Source of the DNA: Morinoia aosen
Taxonomy: Eukaryota; Arthropoda; Malacostraca; Amphipoda; Talitridae
Length of the DNA stretch: 64,000 bases
Reading direction: 5' to 3'
NCBI GenBank assembly: GCA_030386875.1
Contig: CM059575.1
Coordinates: 19,988,293 to 20,052,292, forward strand
Part shown: piece after piece, positions 10,960 through 21,545 of the stretch
How positions within the stretch are numbered: the first letter of the stretch is position 1
Layout of the letters: each line of letters opens with the position of its first letter
The notes under the pieces: generated by a model
Told to the model about the DNA's origin: nothing
Databases searched by the model: none
The model's input: only the letters and a program-made list of their open reading frames with translations
Position numbers and translations under genes: made by a program

Positions 10960-11501
10960 TGTCAGGCTATTGTCAGAGATGCCGACTAGTGCCTTGTAAT
11001 TTCGCGGGAGGATAAATAATTCTCTCGCAAATAATCGAACTGACGTATCACAGATACTTGCGAACCATATATCCGTCTCAGATTTCAAAATTTCAACAGC
11101 CAGAATTCTTCGGCTCTAAAACTTCAAAGCTGAAAAACTCCTCAGCTCGAATTTCATTTCGGCTCTAACTTTCTAAGCCTGTATTACCTGCGCGAAAAAC
11201 TTAGCTTGATTCGTCTCGACTCAAATTTTGAAAGCTTGAAAAACCAGCTCAAATCTTCAAACCTTGTAACCAGATCGGACTCCGAAAATTACTGAATAAT
11301 ATTCGCTACTTGGAAACTGTTGAAAAGCCCTCGCCCTAATAAAATAAATACTCAGCAACTGACTTCTCTCATATCCCTGAAAAATCAGGAAGATTTTCCG
11401 GAATAAAAGCCTTGGAACTTACGGCCCTCAGAACCCTAAAATAGGGAAACTATCTAACAATTTGGCGCCCAATGTGGATACGCCTCACCAACTATTTAAC
11501 A
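10960..11501 (+). repeat. 5' LTR of gag-only element
   Basis: Starts TGTCAGG and ends TTTAACA. Aligns with 14477-15014 over nearly its whole length, except for the first ~20 bases where the copies differ by small gaps. The 3' end contains an extra primer-site-like CAATTTGGCGCCC. Confidence 0.75.
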
Positions 11502-11504
11502 ATT

Positions 11505-11522
11505 TGGCGCCCGAACAGGGAC
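11505..11522 (+). other. primer-binding site, tRNA-Lys type
   Basis: TGGCGCCCGAACAGGGAC, three bases after the LTR, is the complement of the 3' end of a lysine tRNA. Flanking partial copies (CAATTTGGCGCCC) start near 11459 and 11541. Confidence 0.85.
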
Positions 11523-11713
11523 TGCCATACGAATATTTAACAATTTGGCGCCCGATACAGAAGGACTACGAATCCTGAAAGCTAAGAAAAAAATAAAATA
11601 AAACAGGAGGACTTGACTCCCTGAAGCAGAAGAAAATAATGAAGGACTTTGAATCCTGCACACCAAGAAAAATAAAAAGGAACCTCGACTTCCTGAAGCA
11701 AAGAAAAATCAAA

Positions 11714-13840
11714 ATGGATTGCGTCCAACGTGCCCGAGAGTACATGACTGCCCTAGGCCTCACTCCGGAGCAACCAGACTACCGTGAAACCTTCCTTCAA
11801 AGAGCACGAATTCTGGAGGAAGCTGAAGAACGAGAACGAGCACTAGAAAGAGAAGAACGAGAACGAGCACTAGAAAGAGAAGAACGAGAAAGAGAACGAG
11901 AAAGAGAAAGAGAAAGAGAAAGAGAAGAAAGAGAAAGAGAAGAAAGAGAAAGAGAAGAACGAGAGGGAGAAAGAGAAGAACGAGAAAGAGAAGAACGAGA
12001 AAGAGAAGAGCGAGAACGAGAACGAGAAAGAGAACGAGAGGGAGAAAGAGAACGAGAGCATGAAATCCAGCTCCAACAACTCAACCAGCAAAGGGCACCA
12101 GAAGCCAGACGGGTCAAAATACCCGATATCGCTGCTTTTAACCCTGAACAAGAGGGGATCCAAGAATTCATGCAGCGTTTCGAGAGTCACAGCAACGCAC
12201 TCGAATACACGGAATTTGAGGCTGTTCTCGCACTAGAAAATCTAGTAACGGCTAAGGAAAGAAGACTCATCCAGACATTGGCCGCTGTCGACCGCTACCA
12301 ATTTAGGGAAATCAAAAATTTACTGCTGGAGTCCCACAAGATAACCCCCGCTAAACTGCGCAGTCTCTACTATGAACTGAAGCCTGAGGAAGGAGACAAT
12401 ATGAGTCGATACATCCGGAGATTGGAACAAGCGCTTAATGCATGGCTCACCGGAAGCCAAGTAGAAGAAAACTACGACCAATTGAAAAATTTCATGCTTA
12501 TGGATAGGGTCTACTCCAGTCTACCGTCTCATCTTGCTACTCAACTCAAGGACAGAAGCGGTAACACTTTAGCGACTCTAGCTGAACAAGGGGACAAATT
12601 TCTACAAGCCCGACCCAATACAACTCTCCAGAAACTGTGTGAGAACCGTCTGTCGAATAACAAAAACGAAGGTCAAGAATCTTCAATGGGAAAACCTTCC
12701 AGAAGTTCTCAAGTGAATCGATTTTCTAGCACCACAACCGGAAATTATCGACCTTCACCTCCTCAGACCCAAAATTTCAACTATCGACCTCCTCAGAACC
12801 GAAATCCCCAGTATCGACCTGCACCGCCTCAGAATCAGAATTTCCAGTATAGGCCAAGGACAACTGGACCAGCTCACGTAGAAGGCAGACCCAACTACTT
12901 TAACCGTCCGCCAATCAACTGGAGAACATTCTTCTGTAATCACCATGGAGAAAATCCAACTCATTCTAGCGCGGAGTGCCAAGTACTTAACCCGCAATCT
13001 CAGCAAAATACCTCTTCCCGAAATGAAGGAGGTGCGGCACAACCTACTGCCCACGTAAATTATATCGAAGAGGAGTCCCCAGGATATACCCTGCCACCCG
13101 TCGAATGCAATCATGCTGCGGTAATTTCGAATACAACCGAAGTACTATTAGGAGAACTAAAAAAGTGCCAAGGCCAACTCAATGATCAACCTGTGGAAAT
13201 CTTACTGGATGGAGGAGCCACAGCCGTATTTGTAAATAAAGCCCATGTGCCCGAACAAAATATGTCTAAAAACAGAATCACCGTGAAGCTAGCTGACAGC
13301 CAAACTTTCGTAGCGCCGTTAGCAAACGTAAAACTTGACTGCCCATATTATCGAGGCAACATCACAGTCGTAGTGATGAATAACCCTGCAACCGACATAA
13401 TCCTAGGACGTGTGCCAGGAACTACATCCTTTGAAGAAGAGCATACGCCTCCTATCATAACTAAAACCTCTCATGTCACTACAAAAGCGAGTGCAAAGAG
13501 AGAAGAAATTGAAAAATCTGAAGAATCAAAACAGCGGCTAACCAACAAGGAAAAGTTCATTGAACTACAGCGTAACTATGCTCCTGTAAAACATTCCTTC
13601 AAAAGGGCCGGTAATAAAACCGAAGAAATTAGGAAAATTGGCGGGTTCAATACGTTCGAGCCTCATAAAGAAATTCCTTATCAAAAGACTCTCAATAAAA
13701 ACCGCATCAACACGGACAAGAAGTGTCAGCTGTCTGGGAAGGTGCCTGAGCCAACCAAGGAAGAAATAGAGAAATTAGAAAGTGATGATCTTAATACACT
13801 AAGGTCTGGCATGCGCGATAAAGGCCTACACCTAAAATGA
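11714..13840 (+). CDS. Gag (capsid-like, terminal protease-like segment)
   Basis: Structural polyprotein of the LTR element. I prefer the ATG at 11714 (MDCVQRAREYM). The in-frame ATG at 11639 would translate leader sequence that is itself a degenerate repeat of about 36-46 nt. Order: short N-terminal helix; an Arg/Glu tract of about 80 residues (11826-12061); a capsid-like helical domain (FMQRFESHSNALEY through LATLAEQGDKFLQ); a proline/Asn/Gln-rich linker with PPQNRNP repeats; a Cys/His segment FFCNHHGENPTHSSAEC; and near residue 495 a retropepsin-like VEILLDGGATAVFV, followed by ILGRVPG. The usual D-T/S-G is D-G-G here, so protease activity is doubtful. The frame is intact and ends in a charged tail. 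Confidence 0.85.
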   Translation: MDCVQRAREYMTALGLTPEQPDYRETFLQRARILEEAEERERALEREERERALEREEREREREREREREREEREREEREREEREGEREEREREEREREEREREREREREGEREREHEIQLQQLNQQRAPEARRVKIPDIAAFNPEQEGIQEFMQRFESHSNALEYTEFEAVLALENLVTAKERRLIQTLAAVDRYQFREIKNLLLESHKITPAKLRSLYYELKPEEGDNMSRYIRRLEQALNAWLTGSQVEENYDQLKNFMLMDRVYSSLPSHLATQLKDRSGNTLATLAEQGDKFLQARPNTTLQKLCENRLSNNKNEGQESSMGKPSRSSQVNRFSSTTTGNYRPSPPQTQNFNYRPPQNRNPQYRPAPPQNQNFQYRPRTTGPAHVEGRPNYFNRPPINWRTFFCNHHGENPTHSSAECQVLNPQSQQNTSSRNEGGAAQPTAHVNYIEEESPGYTLPPVECNHAAVISNTTEVLLGELKKCQGQLNDQPVEILLDGGATAVFVNKAHVPEQNMSKNRITVKLADSQTFVAPLANVKLDCPYYRGNITVVVMNNPATDIILGRVPGTTSFEEEHTPPIITKTSHVTTKASAKREEIEKSEESKQRLTNKEKFIELQRNYAPVKHSFKRAGNKTEEIRKIGGFNTFEPHKEIPYQKTLNKNRINTDKKCQLSGKVPEPTKEEIEKLESDDLNTLRSGMRDKGLHLK

Positions 13841-14476
13841 CCATGGCGTCCATGGCCACCGGCATCTACGGTAGACCGCAGGACACCCTGGCCTCCAACC
13901 AGCAGCTGCTGCCAGAGAACGACGAAGGCGTTCCGAGCTCGTCATCTCAAAAAGATCAACGAACAAAACTGGAGACCAGATCAGCGATCAAACTGGCGAC
14001 CAGATCAGCGATCAAACTGGCGACCAGATCAGCAATCAAACTGGCGACCAGACCAGCGATCAAAAATTCGCGACCATATCAGCGACCAAAATTGCCAACC
14101 AAGATCTACGATCAACAAAGGCGACTATCGACCTCTTACACATCTGCCACAAGCTGATAAACGAAACCCACGATGGCATTATACGTCAGCCTTTTCCAAT
14201 TCAAATCGGAACATATTCCGAGAGCGGAGAACCATCTCGCTGACTCCTTATCCCGTTCTCCCAACCAACCAAAACTGGATTCAGCCTCTTCAGAAGAGAA
14301 AGGACAAGACTGTTCCTGAGCTGTATTAGAATAAGTGTTTCTAATTGTTAAGAAATAGTCTTAAGTATTCTTTATAAGCTATATGATGTACATATGCACC
14401 ATTATATTAATTTATAGGCCAAAAAGCACCGTCGACATCGGGCTTCATAGCATGTTCGCGACATTACTTGCAGTAA
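13841..14476 (+). pseudogene. collapsed pol remnant and 24-bp repeats
   Basis: An ATG-initiated frame (13837-14157) overlaps the Gag stop but consists largely of a 24-bp tandem repeat encoding LATRSAIK-type octamers. After it, near 14197-14270, one frame reads HIPRAENHLADSLSR, the signature that ends the RNase H region of gypsy-type Pol (compare HHLPDYLSR in the element at 40103-48406). RT and integrase are absent. The segment is a deletion scar rather than a gene. Confidence 0.6.
13968..14063 (+). repeat. 24-bp tandem repeat, about 4 copies
   Basis: Four consecutive units of AACTGGCGACCAGATCAGCG plus ATCA with few changes, inside the pol scar. Confidence 0.85.
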
Positions 14477-15014
14477 TGTCTTCTCGGTAAGATGCCGACT
14501 AGTGCCTTGTAATTTCGCGGGTGGAAAAATAATTCTCTCGCAAATAATCGAACTGACGTATCACAGATACTTGCGAACCATATATCCGTCTCAGATTTCA
14601 AAATTTCAACAGCCAGAATTCTTCGGCTCTATAACTTCAAAGCTGAAAAACTCCTCAGCTCGAATTTCATTTCGGCTCTAACTTTCTAAGCCTGTATTAC
14701 CAGCGCGAAAAACTTAGCTTGATTCGTCTCGACTCAAATTTCGAAAGCTTGAAAAACCAGCTCAAATCTTCAAACCTTGTAACCAGATTGGACTCCGAAA
14801 ATTACTGAACAATATTCGCAAATTGGAAACTGTTGAAAAGCCCTCGCCTTAATAAAATAAATACTCAGCAACTGACTTCTCTCATATCCCTGAAAAATCA
14901 GGAAGATTCTCCGGAATAAAAGCCTTGGAACTTACGGCCCTCAGAACCCTAAAATAGGGAAACTATCTATCAATTTGGCGCCCAATGTGAATACGCCTCA
15001 CCAACTATCTAACA
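14477..15014 (+). repeat. 3' LTR of gag-only element
   Basis: Begins TGTCTTCTCGG and ends CTATCTAACA. It carries the same internal primer-site-like CAATTTGGCGCCC near its end as the 5' LTR. CTCGG follows as target duplication. Confidence 0.75.
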
Positions 15015-15019
15015 CTCGG

Positions 15020-15408
15020 TTGTATTGTGGTAGTGTCTGTCCTCGTCGTAGTGTGTAGGCTAAAGGGTATTGAAAGTCCGGGAGAGCTTCTGAGTATACT
15101 TGGGTAGAGAGGTACACACACACCAAATGCGACTTTACGAACCGGGCACGTCCCTATATACCTTCTAGGTTTTGCTGAGCCAGCATGCGCACTGCGTCAA
15201 ACCGCACCAGGGCGTTGCACTAGCCTACGTACGAACCTACGTACGCCAAACTGCGCAGATACAGTAGCACCTGGGTGAACTAGAGCTCCTCAGTTGTAAC
15301 ACTAGCTACCGACCGCAGCGTTTGAAACATGAACATAGTGGGTGTCTGTTGGGGGTTTATGAATAACGTTTTGAAGGCCTGTAGCTTTCATTCTTTACTT
15401 CTCTGCCT
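15020..15408 (+). other. unit spacer with a small insertion
   Basis: Unit spacer (GTGTCTGTCCTCGTCGTAG at 15036) is interrupted from about 15053 to 15265 by ~215 bp absent from paralogous units, then resumes with ACCTGGGTGAACTAGA. The insert has no ORF and no clear terminal repeats. Confidence 0.4.
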
Positions 15409-15576
15409 TTAGTAGGGGAGACCAGCGTACCGTTGAACTTGAACTTGAAGTTGAGGGCCGGCAGCGTAGTAGGGCCGCTTGTAACGGCCTTCGATTTCCT
15501 CCTCAATGCTCACGATATTTTTACGCAAAGAGTTTAGCGCCTGTGTAGCAGACTTGTCCAATAAACTACTCAGGAT
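15409..15576 (-). other. short coding-like open segment
   Basis: Minus-strand frame of about 55 codons with a coding-like ring (KNIVSIEEEIEGRYKRPYY), between a TGA at 15577-15579 and a TAA at 15409-15411. The frame also reads open upstream of the TGA. It adjoins the 3' end of a decayed LINE, so it may be 3' LINE sequence or an exon-like fragment. I do not recognise it. Confidence 0.25.
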
Positions 15577-15579
15577 TCA

Positions 15580-17935
15580 CCAATCCTTGTCACTAGCTGC
15601 GATTGGACGGCATTTCTGGGATAACCAGTAAGTCAAAACACCATCCACTGGCATGGTGGATCATTGCAGCCCACTCTACATGGCTGGCTCATTCCAGTCA
15701 CTTTCTTTTACTCCAGACACGTACAAGAAAAACTTTCATAGCTTCAATGATACTCAAATTACACTCCTGATCCAATCCAACAAACAGTTCATACCACAAT
15801 CATCTTCAGCACATCTGGTATACCACTCATTCTCTCCATACTGCTCAGATACCACGTTCATGAAACTTATGTTCATACATGCTACATTCCAGCACAAAAT
15901 GTTCAATTGTTCCCCTCAGGTGGATACAACTATTGTATCTATGGGAATTAGCGCTCCCAGGGGGACTATATAAGGGCCTGAGCTAAAGGTTAGGTAGGCT
16001 TTATTTTTCTTGAAATAGAATAGGCTTTTATTTTGTTACGGACCATCTTTTTTCGGTTCACTGCTGTCCTGTTTTTCAGCACCTCCTACTTTCTTCTTCA
16101 ACTTTGATCTTGTTTCATGAACTTCTTTCTCATCTTACTGTTTCTGTTCCCTTTCTGCATAGATTCCACGTTCCCTTAACTCCATACTAAATGGTGCCTT
16201 CTTCTTTCCTCTCTTTGGATCGCCTTTGTTGTGGATAGGGAGGCTCAAACTAACTAATAATCTAATCTAATGTTCAATTGTTTCTTCCACTCCCCTATCA
16301 CACTGCCGACATAATCTAATATTATTCTCATTCCACCTCCATGTACGTCTATTCACGTTCAATGCCTTACACCTCACAGCAAACAAGAGTTGGTTTCCAT
16401 AGCTACCATCATAGAACATCTCACACTTAAGTACTTCCATTCGCATATATTAGATTAGTGTAGGCTTTCGCGTCAAGCTAAGCATCCACTTATTCAATCC
16501 ATACTCTTGTTCGTCTCTCAATCTCTTTTTTCCGACTCTTGCAGTCCCACTCTGGTCCTTCACCTACAACAGTCATTAAAATCCAGTTATCCGCAGGTCT
16601 CCCAATTTTAACACGAATAATCTTTTGCATACTTGGTTTCCTTGCATGCCCCAACATAGTTTCTCCCAATTAGCTTACACTCAGATTTCATTCAAAAATT
16701 TGCTTACCCATCTGCTATTCTGCATTCTCTCAATTCTTACCTTATAATTCAACACAGCTTTCATTATTTGTTCTGAAAATAGGCTGTACCCTAGGTTACC
16801 TCTAATAGCTTCTGTAGCTGTTAATTTTGGAGCACCCAATATCCTACCTTATTTTGTATCACATCCAGCTTTTCAAGGTCACTTCCATTCCAGGCTAAAG
16901 CACTCATACGATACATGGCACTAGGTGCAGCAACGTACTTCCTCATTCCTCAGACACATTCATACTTGTTTGCTTTGAATCTGGCCACACTACTTAATCG
17001 TCCACTGCATTGCTTTTGCCACTTTCTCACCCTTAGTTCTAGTGCATCCATCGTCACTTATTATACAACCTAGATATTTGTATTCTTTAGTTTTACTTTT
17101 TCCGATTTCACCAATATTCCGCAGTCTGTCTCTATCAGCCTCATCACTAATAATAACCATAACCTTACTGTTATCGGCACCAAAGTTCATCTTGAAGTCT
17201 GTACTTTATCCATTCATAATGTTAAGCATCCTTTGTAGTTCATGCCCAGATTCACTAACCACAACCACATCACCAGCATATAACAAACAACTCAGTTTCT
17301 CCTTACCAATTTTCAGTCCTAGGCCACTCATTCTCAGTCGAACTGCTAATTCTTCTGAGTACAATCCAAATAACAGTGGAGACAGAGTACAGCCGTCTCA
17401 CTCATCTAACACTCCTCACTTGGCCAATTTTCAAATGTCCTAACCTGTAGATAGCGCTTGTGTTTTCATGAAAACTTAGCACAATGTTTACTATCTTTCT
17501 ACTAAATCCAACTTTTCTCAAGATTTCAAACAGCCTAGACCGATCTACTCTATCATACGCCTTTTCAATATCCAGGAATGCTACATATACCTACTTATCA
17601 TCCTTCCTCATTCGCTCAATTATTTCACTCACTGTAAACGGATTCTCCTCACCACGTCTATCTTGTCTAAAACCATTCTGTTCTTCTCCCAATACTCCTA
17701 GTTCTTCAACTAAATATTTCATTCAATCATTCAAAATACATCAAAAAAACTTTCAAACAGTGTCAGCCAGGGCAATCGGTCTGTAATTTTTGTTTTTTCA
17801 TACTTTTATGTCCACCCTTATGCAATAGAACTACATTACACTTGTTCCAGTCATCCGGTACTCTTTCGCTCTTCCATATCTCATCAACTAAACATTTTAA
17901 CAGATTGACTACTGTAACGAAATGGATTATAATGT
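15580..17935 (-). mobile_element. decayed LINE, RT and C-terminus, antisense
   Basis: Minus-strand reading gives successive RT motifs in broken frames: RVPDDWN (~17860), EEQNGFRQDRRG (~17670), FLDIEKAYDRVDR (~17560), LSPLLFGLYSEEL (~17380) and LLYAGDVVVVSESG (YADD changed to YAGD, ~17280). KSKTKEYKYLGCIISDDG follows near 17080, and a C-terminal Cys/His cluster CRQCDRGVEETIEHF near 16300. Stops and frameshifts are frequent and the endonuclease is missing (5' truncated). This motif style is common in arthropod LINEs; the clade is not assigned. A SINE interrupts its C-terminus. Confidence 0.8.
15912..16268 (+). mobile_element. CCCCTCAGG-family SINE-like copy 4
   Basis: Complete copy with a TAATCTAATCT tail, flanked by a 14-bp direct repeat AATGTTCAATTGTT (15898-15911 and 16269-16282). 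It lies within the antisense LINE C-terminus, so it is younger than that LINE. Confidence 0.9.
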
Positions 17936-17944
17936 GGAAATATT

Positions 17945-18640
17945 TAGTTAGGTAAAACTGCGACGTGAATAGACATTGAAATATTTGATGTCCTTATTCA
18001 GAAAACCGTTTAGCCTAAAGTTGAATTTTCATTGCAAATTGGCCAGGATGTCTAAGGAACTTGGGGGACCTGCGTGGGAACACAGCAACGGTCGACATTT
18101 CTTCGAAGTACGAGGGAACCAGGGTGGCTGTGTATGGGAAAGAAGAGGGCCACCGCCTCACGAGAGCCAGTCACAGCCTTGAGATTTCACTGGGACTCAA
18201 ATTCACGCACCATGTGCACCAATTACAGGCACGGGAGATCGCGGGTTGTAAACAAGCACGAGGCCGTGACCAATGAGCAGCTGATGCGTCAAAACAAGCA
18301 AGTACTCCACCAATCAGGTGTAGAATCCTGACATCGGAACAACGAAAACTCGCGAACCTTCTAGATAATCTGATCTTCATCTACTGTTAGTATGCCTTAT
18401 GAGCCTCGTACCTTACATGACCAACAATGCCAATGTTCGCTCTTTGATATTAAGTGTATTCTTGTGTCTTATTTGAGAAAATGTTCATGCTTGTCGTAAA
18501 CACATCTTCTATGTGCTAACCGTCTGTCACCGTGAACGCACGCTCCATGCCACCGGAGCTAAATTGTTTCAGAATGTGAGGGAAGGAAAACTCCACGAAG
18601 TACGAAATTAGAACTGAGTGTCCGTGAATGTGCCGTCTAC
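17945..18640 (-). repeat. fragment related to the ~2-kb LTR family
   Basis: The reverse complement of about 18240-18371 follows 6095-6250 (CTAGAAGGTT, TGATTGGTGGAG, ACTTGCTTG/TCTTGCTTG blocks). That places this segment as an inverted fragment of the LTR family at 4327-6473. The ends are not defined. Confidence 0.35.
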
Positions 18641-19534
18641 CTAACTAAATGGTAAAAGTGAACTTTCTGGGTTTCGGTGATTCAATTATGATCATTTTAA
18701 CAAGTAGATCAGAGCGGCGAGATGTGAAAACTCTGTGTTGCCCTCGCAGTGCCGGTGAGGAGCAGCGCGAACATGCTCACCCCTACCCCCTCCATCCCCC
18801 CTCCATCTCCGCTCCATCCCTCTTAACATGGAAGAACAAGTGCCGTTATCTCCAGAAACAAAATAGAAAGTGTGCTCTGTTAAACTCGCATCTTTGGAAA
18901 ATAATGGTGACCATTTTTTTTGTGAACTATTTTTTGTTACAATAGAGCATGAATGTTGAAAATTTCTAATGTACTCATTCAATTTTTGATTAAAAAAATT
19001 AGCTTACCTTATTATCATGTTCTTTTGATGGACAATTTTGGTTAACTATTGACGTTATATGTGAGAAGGAGAAAAAACTTCTTCTTTGAAGGAACTTTTA
19101 AATATAAAAATTTAATAAACTTGATCCAGCAACTTCGGAAATAATTTACCATGTTAAACATAGTAAGCCTGTGTTCACAGACAGAGCATAATTCCACAAT
19201 GTGAAGTAAATTTTAACAATACGACGTTTCTCGAATAGTTCACCAGAGCAATCTTCTGATGGAAAAGTTGAAGTTCTTTTCTTTCTTTTTTTTTCTTTTC
19301 TCTTTTCTTCCCCAAGCAGGACAGCAAGCAACGCTGCTCTGCTCTGCCGACCGCAAGCATCCTGCCCCCTCCTCCCGCTCACTCTCTGTCCTCCTCTGGC
19401 TTACACCCCAAGCACCCCCCCCCCTTGCTTTCCTACTGGCAGTCTCTCTTTATCTACCTTTAAAAGGCGAGGTCTTCTACTTTAACCCAATGAACAAAAT
19501 TTAATTTTTTTTCTTCCTCTCTATCAACGTCACA
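18641..19534 (+). other. possible 5' region of the OTU-bearing LINE
   Basis: No ORF with recognisable domains. It includes T-rich and C-rich runs (19270-19310, 19415-19430) just before the LINE ORF1 start. I cannot tell whether this is LINE 5' UTR or older unique sequence. Confidence 0.3.
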
Positions 19535-21544
19535 ATGTATCAATATAGAACTCGTTCAACTACTCGGAAGGTTGCCCCATCTGAAAAAACAACATCCTCC
19601 AGTACAGCTTCGTACGAAAAGCTCAGTAAAAAGCGCAAAGCACCAGCCATAAAGCGGAAAGGCAGACCTAATAAATCCGCCCCTGTAAATCCATCAGCTC
19701 AAGGTCCTCAAACACTCAAAACGAAAAATGCTTCTCGGACGTTCGTGAAGTCTGATATAAGCAAGTGTTTCTCAGCCCCTGAAGCATCACTAATGTCTGC
19801 AAAATCTGAGTGATCTGACACGGGCGAAAATCTCTCAAGCGCTGCTTGTAATAATTCAGCTCCCAGTAATAATTCATCTTCTCAAGTTCTGAAACCTGCT
19901 ACGGGCACACCCGAAGCGAGTTCAAGAAATTATGTACAAGCAGCACTCGACTCGCAACCCCACGCTTTGGACTGTGTCCGAGAAGACTCATCGTCCACAA
20001 AGCTGAGAATCTTTAGTAAAGAAGATACCGCGTCACTGGCGGAATCTGCCACAGCACTGCGAGCTCCTTCGTCTCGCCGAAACGGTTGCTTCATGGCAAC
20101 GTCGCCCCTGCCCTGCGTCACTGAGACAGCTCAAAATCGTTCACCGCCGACGGAAACACCAACGTCATCGTTAGAACGCGATAAAATTTTGGAAAGTAAA
20201 AGGGGTAATTTTAATTATAATTTTAATGATAAATTGTGTGCAGACCTTTCAGGTGGCGAAGTTATGTTTGAAAATGCATACGAAGCAGCTAATACTGGCA
20301 GTAAAATACCTCAGAGCGTAAACTGCGAGGATAACGTAAGATTTTCATTGGAGAACAATACAAACGGACCTGTTACCGCTTTTGAGGGGTACTTACATCC
20401 TCTCCAAATGACCAGTTCCCAAACTATTCACGAAATAAATAACACGCTGTCTCTTACAGCTGCATTTCTCAATAAAGCTTTGAGACAAAATCGTCCCCCA
20501 AGCCCAGCGTCGATTTTTTCCACTGTATCAAATATTCAAATGATTACAGAACAGCTTTTTGCTTTAAATTATCGTATCAGCGCTCATGATTTTACGCCGG
20601 TGGTAGCTGCGAGTAATCATCCTTATGCGAAACCCCCTTTAGACACTTTTCTCGTTGGAGACAATAGTCTCACAAAAATCAACAGAGATGACATTGATAG
20701 TGCATGCAGAATTCAGACCATAACTTCGGAACGTCTCAATGATCTCTATGGTGAGATTGAACGCGCACCTCCTTTCAGGAACTATATAATTAGTTTCAAA
20801 GGTTTGAGCCTCTCGTCCCAAAATCTCACCAAGTTAAAAAACCTGATCATGACAAAGAATCTTCTTTCTCGTATTTATGTGGTGAGTGCCTGCAGTGGGC
20901 AGCAATTGTACATGGCATCGAGCCTGTGCAGAAAAATTGGTCTTAAACTGATTCCGCTGCGAGCAAATGTAAAAACCGTTACTGTTAATGAAGTTTACAA
21001 CAACGTCCGCACTTGGCCTGTTACGCGAGAAGACACGCATCATTTTCTTCAACAAATTGCTCTAAGATCCCCTTTGAGACTAACTTCACATTTTATCTCC
21101 AGTGCCAGAAACTCCCATGACCTGAATGAAGAAATTGAATACTCTAATGATTATGAAAAACAGCAAAATGAGTTGAATGATTGTTCTAAGTTGACCGCCT
21201 TTCCACGTGAAACCTCCGGGAACATAAACCGATGTTTGCCTTCATATAAGAAACCCTCTCCCCCCCTCTCCTCCCGATGTTTGCCCTCATGTAACAAGCC
21301 CTCTCCTGCATCTGCCACAAACAATTGCGGAGTGCCTACAAAAAATAGGTTTTCATTGCTATCCAATGCTGATTCAGGGGATGAAAAGCCTCTCTCAGAC
21401 ACGAGTATAAATCAACATCCAATCACATACTCGGAAGCAGTGAAATCAACAGGAAGAGAGAAATCGCTGCAAAATTGCAGTCGACAATCGATGGAAAATC
21501 CACTACCCAACTGTTCACAATCATCGCCAGAAAAATGGAATTGA
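19535..21544 (+). pseudogene. LINE ORF1 protein, one internal stop
   Basis: About 670 codons from ATG at 19535, open except for a TGA at 19811-19813. The N-terminal part is basic and low complexity (KKRKAPAIKRKGRPNK), suiting nucleic-acid binding. A central globular part contains FLVGDNSLTKI followed by an alternating strand/helix pattern (RNYIISFKGLSL, LLSRIYVVSACSG, KIGLKLIPL). CR1-group ORF1 proteins often carry an SGNH/GDSL esterase and this resembles it, but the classic G-D-S is G-D-N-S here and I cannot confirm a catalytic triad. The C-terminus is Ser/Pro/Asn-rich with a short internal duplication (RCLPSYKKPSP / RCLPSCNKPSP). Confidence 0.7.
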
Positions 21545-21545
21545 C

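Larger units (their letters stand above)
10960..15014 (+). mobile_element. gag-only gypsy-type LTR retrotransposon
   Basis: Direct LTRs at 10960-11501 and 14477-15014, a tRNA-Lys-type primer-binding site at 11505, one long Gag ORF, then a collapsed pol region of about 640 bp. A 5-bp target duplication CTCGG flanks it (10955-10959 and 15015-15019). Removing it restores the unit sequence (compare 2885-2945). I count roughly 14 mismatches between LTRs, so it is fairly young. Essentially all of RT and integrase is missing, so it would depend on Pol from a relative. Confidence 0.85.

Noticed and set aside
11797..12190. Long minus-strand frames rich in Ser/Phe or Ser/Arg
   Set aside because: They are antisense readings of the Arg/Glu repeat tract in Gag.
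13837..14157. ORF starting across the Gag stop
   Set aside because: Mostly a 24-bp repeat translated; no sign of a separate protein.
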